A stretch of DNA of 64,000 bases from Melastoma dodecandrum (taxonomy: Eukaryota > Streptophyta > Magnoliopsida > Myrtales > Melastomataceae). Shown one piece after another: positions 59,596 to 64,000 of the stretch. Each line of letters opens with the position of its first letter. The first letter of the stretch is position 1. The notes beneath the pieces are model-generated. The model made no database searches. It was not told the origin of the DNA and saw only the letters and a list, made by a program, of their open reading frames with translations. The stretch is taken from assembly GCA_029817715.1 (NCBI GenBank), contig JARUPY010000173.1:62001-126000 (forward strand), given 5' to 3'. A program made the translations under genes and the position numbers.

Positions 59596-61727
59596 ATGTC
59601 CTATCAAGAGATCATCGGCGCATGTCCTCACGACTGCCCGGATACGTGCTCGATGGTGACCACCGTAGAAGACGGGAAGGCGATATCCGTACGCGGCCTC
59701 AAGGATCATCCGTTCACCCAGGGCAGGCTCTGCGTGAAGGTCAACAATTATCAGGAGCGTGTCTATAGCGACCAGCGCGTGCTCTACCCGCTGAAGCGCG
59801 TCGGGACGAAGGGCTCGGGCACGTTCGAGCGCATCTCGTGGGACGAGGCGATCGCCACGATAGCCGGGCGCTGGAAGGAGATCATCGCGAAGGACGGCGC
59901 CTCGGCGATCCTGCCGTACAGCTATCTCGGCACGCAGGGCATCCTCAATGGCCTGAACGTCGGCGATCCGCTCTTCAACAAGCTCGGCGCGACGGTCAGC
60001 GAACGAACGTTCTGCGATTTCCGGCTCTTGCACGGCCTACATGATGACCATCGGCCACACGCCCGGCGTTGATCCGGAAAGCTTCGTGCATTCGAAGTAC
60101 ATCGTGCTCTGGGCGTGCAACTCGCTCAGCACGAACTCCCACCACTGGCCGTTCATCCAGGAGGCGCAGAAGAACGGCGCGAAGCTCGTCGTCATCGATC
60201 CGGTCCGCACGCGCACCGCGCGCCGCGCCGATTGGCACATCGCGATCCGACCCGGTACCGACTGCGCGCTCGCCATGGCCATGATGAACGTGATCATCGC
60301 CGAGGGGCTGGTCGATCGCGACTATGTCGACCAGTACACGCTGGGCTTCGATGAGCTCGCCGAGCGCGTCAAGACCTACACGCCGGAGTTCGCGTCCGAG
60401 GAGACAGGCATTCCTGTCGAGGACATCCGCAAGCTTGCCCGCGAGTTCGCGACGACGCCGGCAGCCGTCATCCGCATCGGCGTCGCCGTCGAGCGTCACG
60501 CAGGAGGCGGGCAGACCGTGCGGGCCATCGCCTGCATCCCGGCGCTCACTGGCGCCTGGCGGCACGTCGGCGGCGGCCTGCTCCAGCTGCCGCTGTGGGC
60601 GTTCCCCATCAATTGGCCGGGCCTCATGCGACCCGACCTGCAGCCACCGGAGATGCGCGTCATCAACCAGTGGCGGCTCGGCGCGGCGTTGACAGGCGAG
60701 CTACCGCTCGAACCCGCCGATCCGCTCGCTATTTGTCTACAACGCCAACCCGATGTCGATGGTAATGGAGCAAGGGAAGATCGAGGAAGGGCTGGCGCGC
60801 GAGGACCTGTTCACGGTGGTCAGCGAGCACTTTATCACCGACACGGCAAAATACGCGGACATCGTCCTCCCCGCGACGACGCAGCTCGAGCAGGCGGACC
60901 TCATGTTCTCGTGGGGCCACCTTTATCTCTCGTACAACCATCCCGCCATCGCGCCGGTCGGCGAGGCGGTGTCGAACACCGAGCTGTTCCGGCGCCTCGC
61001 CAAGGCCATGGACATCACCGACCCGTTCTTCTTCCGCACCGACGACGAGATGATCGCCCAGTCCATGGATTGGAGCAGCCCCGTGATGGAAGGCATCACC
61101 GTCGAGACGCTCAAGGCGAAGGGCTACCAGCGCCTGAACATGCCGTCCGCTGACGAGTGGGCGCCGCACAAGGAAGGCAACTTCCCGACGGCGTCAGGCA
61201 AATGCGAGTTCAAGTCGGGCATGGTGGCGAACGGCAACTTCGTCGTGCCGCTCTTCCGGCAGGGCTACAATGGCGACCAGCCAGGCAACCCCGTCGATCC
61301 GTTGCCGCACTACATCCCCCCGAACGAGAGCCCGAAGACCAATCCGGAGCTTGCGAAGACCTATCCGCTCAGCCTGATCTCGCCGAAGAGCCACGCTTTC
61401 CTGAATTCGACCTACGGGAACCTCGAGGCGCAGGTCGCCCGGGCCGGGCAGGAGCAGGCCGTCATCCTGCACCCCGACGACGCCGAAGCACGCGGCATCG
61501 ACGCGGGAGATCGGATCCAGGTCTTCAACGGGCGCGGAAAGTTCGAAGCCTCCGCGACAGTCTCGGCAGACGTGATGCCGGGCGTCGTCCTGGCGCCGTC
61601 AGGCTACTGGCATCGCACGAACCGAACGGGCGCGACGGTGCATGCCCTTACGCCCCCGGCTTACGCCGATCTCGGTAACGCGCCCACGTTCTCCGACATC
61701 CTGGTGCAGGTCGAAGCTTTGGGTTGA
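59596..61727 (+). CDS. Molybdopterin oxidoreductase with N-terminal 4Fe-4S cluster (two frame breaks)
   Basis: About 709 residues of the DMSO-reductase superfamily. The cluster motif is C-P-H-D-C-P-D-T-C-S near the start, followed by FTQGRLCVKVNNYQERVY. Molybdopterin-binding segments (IVLWACNSLSTNSHHWPFIQ; KLVVIDPVRTRTA; DIVLPATTQLEQADLM) and the C-terminal molydopterin dinucleotide-binding domain (DRIQVFNGRGKFEA) follow. The frame breaks at the T run 60018-60020 and near 60728-60734. No Tat signal is present, so it is cytoplasmic. It precedes an amidase and nitrile hydratase on the same strand. Its substrate is unknown. Confidence 0.87.
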
Positions 61728-61770
61728 GGTCCCCGCGGACGCCGGTCCGCCGGTTGTCACGGGACTGATC

Positions 61771-61800
61771 TGAGAGGCTTCGCAGCTGCGGAGCCTCTCA
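61771..61800. terminator. Palindromic hairpin downstream of the oxidoreductase gene
   Basis: tgagaggcttcgcag is followed directly by ctgcggagcctctca, an almost perfect 30-bp inverted repeat with one G-U-type mismatch. It lies 44 bases after the stop. No run of T follows, so it could instead be a protein-binding site or an mRNA-stabilising hairpin. Confidence 0.5.
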
Positions 61801-61996
61801 GAACGATACGGCAGGTTTTCGGATGCACGTGTTGCGCGTCGCTTCGCAAGACGCCTACGGTCGTCTGCTGCCGCCTAACGGCCGATTGTGCGCGCGAGCC
61901 AGTTGGCTATTTTCTTGCCTGTGATCGGCGTACCCTGGCGGGCCATCCTACAGGCTCGAGGGATGTAGATAGCTCATCCAACCGAGAGGTGGTGGC

Positions 61997-63529
61997 ATGC
62001 CGCTGGGAACACTGAAGCTACCGACCCTCCACCAGTTGCGTGATGTCGCGGCCGAGCTCGGCATGCACATGAGCGACAGCGAGCTGAAGCACCAGCAGGA
62101 CTGCCTGGTTGGCGCCATCGCCGCCTATAACGCCGTCGATCAGATGCCGGACGAGCTGCCGCCGGTCAAATATCCGCGGACACCTGGCTATCGCCCGCAC
62201 GGCGACGAGAACAAGTACGGCGCCTGGTACTACAAGACGAATATCGAGGGTGCGCCGACCGGCAAGCTCAAGGGCAAGAAGGTCGCGGTCAAGGATAACA
62301 TCTGCGTCGCCGGCGTGCCGATGATGAACGGCGCCTCGACGCTCGAAGGCTACGTCCCGGATTTCGATGCCACCATCGTCACGCGCATGCTCGATGCCGG
62401 CGGCACGATCGTCGGCAAGGCGGTCTGCGAGTATTTCTGCTTCTCGGGCGGCTCGCACACGAGCGCGTCGGGGCCGGTGCACAACCCGCATCGCATGGGC
62501 TATTCGGCCGGCGGCTCGTCGTCGGGCAGCGGCGCGCTCGCCGCGGCCGGCGAGGTGCCGATGGCGGTTGGCGGCGACCAGGGCGGCTCGGTGCGCATGC
62601 CCGCCGCATTCTGCGGCATCTACGGCATGAAGCCGACGCACGGACTCGTCCCCTACACCGGCATCATGCCGATCGAGCTGACGATCGACCATTGCGGTCC
62701 GATGACGGCGACGGTGGAGGACAACGCGCTGCTGCTCGAAGTGCTGGCCGGCCCGGATGGGCTGGACCCGCGCCAGTACTACAGTGGGCCGCCGATCGCC
62801 TATACCGACGGGCTGGGGCGCGGCGCCAAGGGCTTGCGTATCGGCGTCGTGACGGAAGGCTTCGGCCTGGCGAACTCGCTCGAGGCGAGCGACGCGATCG
62901 TGCGCGAGGCCGCCAAGCGGTTCGCGGGCCTCGGCGCGACCGTCGAGGAGGTTTCCATCCCGCTGCATAGCGCGGGTCTGGCGATCTGGCTGCCGATCGC
63001 CGCCGAGGGCGCGACCATGCAGATGATGCACGGCAACGGCTTCGGCTTCAATTGGCAGGGTCTCTATCTCACCTCGATGATGGCTGCCCACAGCGGCTGG
63101 CGCAAACGCGCCGACGAGCTGTCGGAGACGCTGAAGAACACCATGCTGCTCGGTCAGTACATGACGACCCGCCATCGCGGCCATTATTATGCGAAGGCGC
63201 AGAACCTGGTCCGCCGACTGCGCGCGGCCTACGATGCGGCGCTGGCGAACTACGACGTGCTCTTGATGCCGACCTTGCCGATCGTCGCGTCGAAGCTCCC
63301 CGCCGCGGACGACCATACGACCGAGATCATCACACGCGGCCTGGAGATGATCGCCAACACGGCGCCGATGGACGCCACGCATCACCCGGCGATGAGCCTG
63401 CCCTGCGGCAAGGTCGACGGCCTGCCGGTCGGCGTCATGCTGATCGGCAAGTTCTACGACGAGAAGACCATCTACAGTGCCGCCGCGGCCTTCGAGGAAC
63501 GCGTCGACTGGAAAAGCATCACAGCTTGA
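61997..63529 (+). CDS. Amidase of the nitrile-hydratase-associated type
   Basis: An intact 510-residue amidase signature enzyme. The triad is Lys99 (KKVAVKDN), Ser174 ([11 protein letters not shown]) and nucleophile Ser198 ([11 protein letters not shown]). The extended N-terminal region ([20 protein letters not shown]) is typical of the enantioselective amidases that accompany nitrile hydratases, as in Rhodococcus. It hydrolyses the carboxamide made by nitrile hydratase to an acid and ammonia. The hydratase alpha gene starts 70 bp downstream, on the same strand. Confidence 0.93.
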   Translation: MPLGTLKLPTLHQLRDVAAELGMHMSDSELKHQQDCLVGAIAAYNAVDQMPDELPPVKYPRTPGYRPHGDENKYGAWYYKTNIEGAPTGKLKGKKVAVKDNICVAGVPMMNGASTLEGYVPDFDATIVTRMLDAGGTIVGKAVCEYFCFSGGSHTSASGPVHNPHRMGYSAGGSSSGSGALAAAGEVPMAVGGDQGGSVRMPAAFCGIYGMKPTHGLVPYTGIMPIELTIDHCGPMTATVEDNALLLEVLAGPDGLDPRQYYSGPPIAYTDGLGRGAKGLRIGVVTEGFGLANSLEASDAIVREAAKRFAGLGATVEEVSIPLHSAGLAIWLPIAAEGATMQMMHGNGFGFNWQGLYLTSMMAAHSGWRKRADELSETLKNTMLLGQYMTTRHRGHYYAKAQNLVRRLRAAYDAALANYDVLLMPTLPIVASKLPAADDHTTEIITRGLEMIANTAPMDATHHPAMSLPCGKVDGLPVGVMLIGKFYDEKTIYSAAAAFEERVDWKSITA

Positions 63530-63599
63530 CCACCCGTGTCGAGTTGGTAGGGTAGTACCCCTATCCTTACGAGGTTTGCCGACTTGTAGGAGAATTATC

Positions 63600-64000
63600 T
63601 TGACATCAGGATCCTTGGACCATCCCTCCTATGTAAAGCCAGACAATGCCGAGGTCGCTCTACGCGTAAAGGCGCTCGAATCGCTGCTGGTCGAGAAGGA
63701 CATGATCGATCCCAAGGCGATCGATGCTGTCGTCGAGCTGTACGAGACCAAGATCGGTCCGCGCAACGGCGCTAAGGTCGTCGCGAAAGCCTGGTCCGAT
63801 CCGGAATACAAGAAGCGATTGCTGGCGGACGGCACGGCGGCGATCGCCGAGCTGGGCTTCAGCGGCGTCCAGGGCGAGGACATGATGGTCGTCGAGAACA
63901 CCCCCGCGGTCCACAATATGGTCGTCTGCACGTTGTGCTCCTGCTACCCTTGGCCGGTGCTGGGGTTGCCGCCGGTCTGGTACAAATCGGCGCCCTATCG
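63600..64000 (+). CDS. nthA: Nitrile hydratase alpha subunit, cobalt type (partial)
   Basis: The first 133 residues are present; the gene runs out of the window. The metal centre is V-C-T-L-C-S-C (Cys110, Cys113, Ser114, Cys115). Threonine after the first cysteine marks the cobalt type; iron types have serine. [17 protein letters not shown] follows as expected. TTG at 63600 is chosen because aggag lies seven bases upstream and the known family length fits. The enzyme hydrates nitriles to amides, which the neighbouring amidase cleaves. A beta subunit and activator gene are expected beyond 64000. Confidence 0.95.
   Translation, partial: MTSGSLDHPSYVKPDNAEVALRVKALESLLVEKDMIDPKAIDAVVELYETKIGPRNGAKVVAKAWSDPEYKKRLLADGTAAIAELGFSGVQGEDMMVVENTPAVHNMVVCTLCSCYPWPVLGLPPVWYKSAPY

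Noticed and set aside
61771..61800. Classical intrinsic terminator
   Set aside because: The hairpin is strong but lacks a following T tract, so it is listed only as a possible terminator with moderate confidence.
1..64000. Genome decay (many pseudogenes)
   Set aside because: The breaks are nearly all one extra base, mostly in short runs, in essential as well as accessory genes. Deleting one base restores conserved motifs each time, which is better explained by sequencing error.
1..64000. CRISPR arrays or intact prophage
   Set aside because: No regularly spaced direct repeats and no clustered phage structural genes were seen. The repeats are large palindromes at isolated sites.

Overview
The window is a GC-rich chromosomal segment of an alphaproteobacterium, most likely of the order Hyphomicrobiales (Rhizobiales). 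The evidence is the codon bias, the sdhC-sdhD-sdhA gene order, the ExoK/ExoZ/ExoP-like polysaccharide genes and families of palindromic repeats typical of the group. I cannot name a genus. About 60 protein genes, one tRNA gene and ten palindromic repeat copies or fragments were found. No rRNA, CRISPR array, insertion sequence or intact prophage is visible.

Layout. 1-5.6 kb: exopolysaccharide genes (family 4 glycosyltransferase, GH16 glycanase, acyltransferase 3, Wzz/ATPase). 5.7-10.1 kb: XRE regulator, SleB-type hydrolase, DUF1348 protein, nat, and the ybaB-recR repair pair. 10.3-13.6 kb: a GT2 glycosyltransferase and a multi-membrane GT-C-like protein. 13.7-25.2 kb: hydrolases, an RraA-like protein, a three-haem cytochrome c, tRNA-CAU, an amidase, ada with an overlapping 2OG-Fe(II) oxygenase, small unknown genes and two secreted enzymes. 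25.3-30.4 kb: succinate dehydrogenase, split between sdhA and sdhB by a 1.7-kb islet carrying vapBC and an AT-rich gene with a PD-(D/E)xK nuclease signature. 31-36 kb: prenyl diphosphate synthase, DUF2007, TrmN6-like methyltransferase, CYTH protein and malic enzyme. 36-45.6 kb: tannase-family esterase, SugE, MFS exporter, rnhB, a second vapBC, parC, SMP-30 and DoxX. 45.8-54.6 kb: acyl-CoA ligase, murI, Baeyer-Villiger-type monooxygenase, SDR, TetR, DUF1223, LemA, TPM protein and cytochrome b561. 54.7-59.3 kb: glpD, a TIGR02594-like protein, VOC and DoxX-like proteins. 59.6-64 kb: a molybdopterin oxidoreductase, an amidase and the start of a cobalt-type nitrile hydratase alpha subunit, which suggests nitrile-to-acid degradation.

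Two properties colour everything. First, more than 20 genes, including housekeeping ones, carry single reading-frame breaks. Nearly all are one extra base, mostly in a short homopolymer, which points to consensus errors rather than gene decay. Coordinates given for such genes span the whole gene across the breaks. Second, large palindromic repeats of one general architecture lie inside or at the very edge of several coding regions. There they appear to supply protein segments, stop codons or a ribosome binding site, in the manner of the Rickettsia palindromic elements. These coding-region repeats and the sdh islet are the most interesting biology here.
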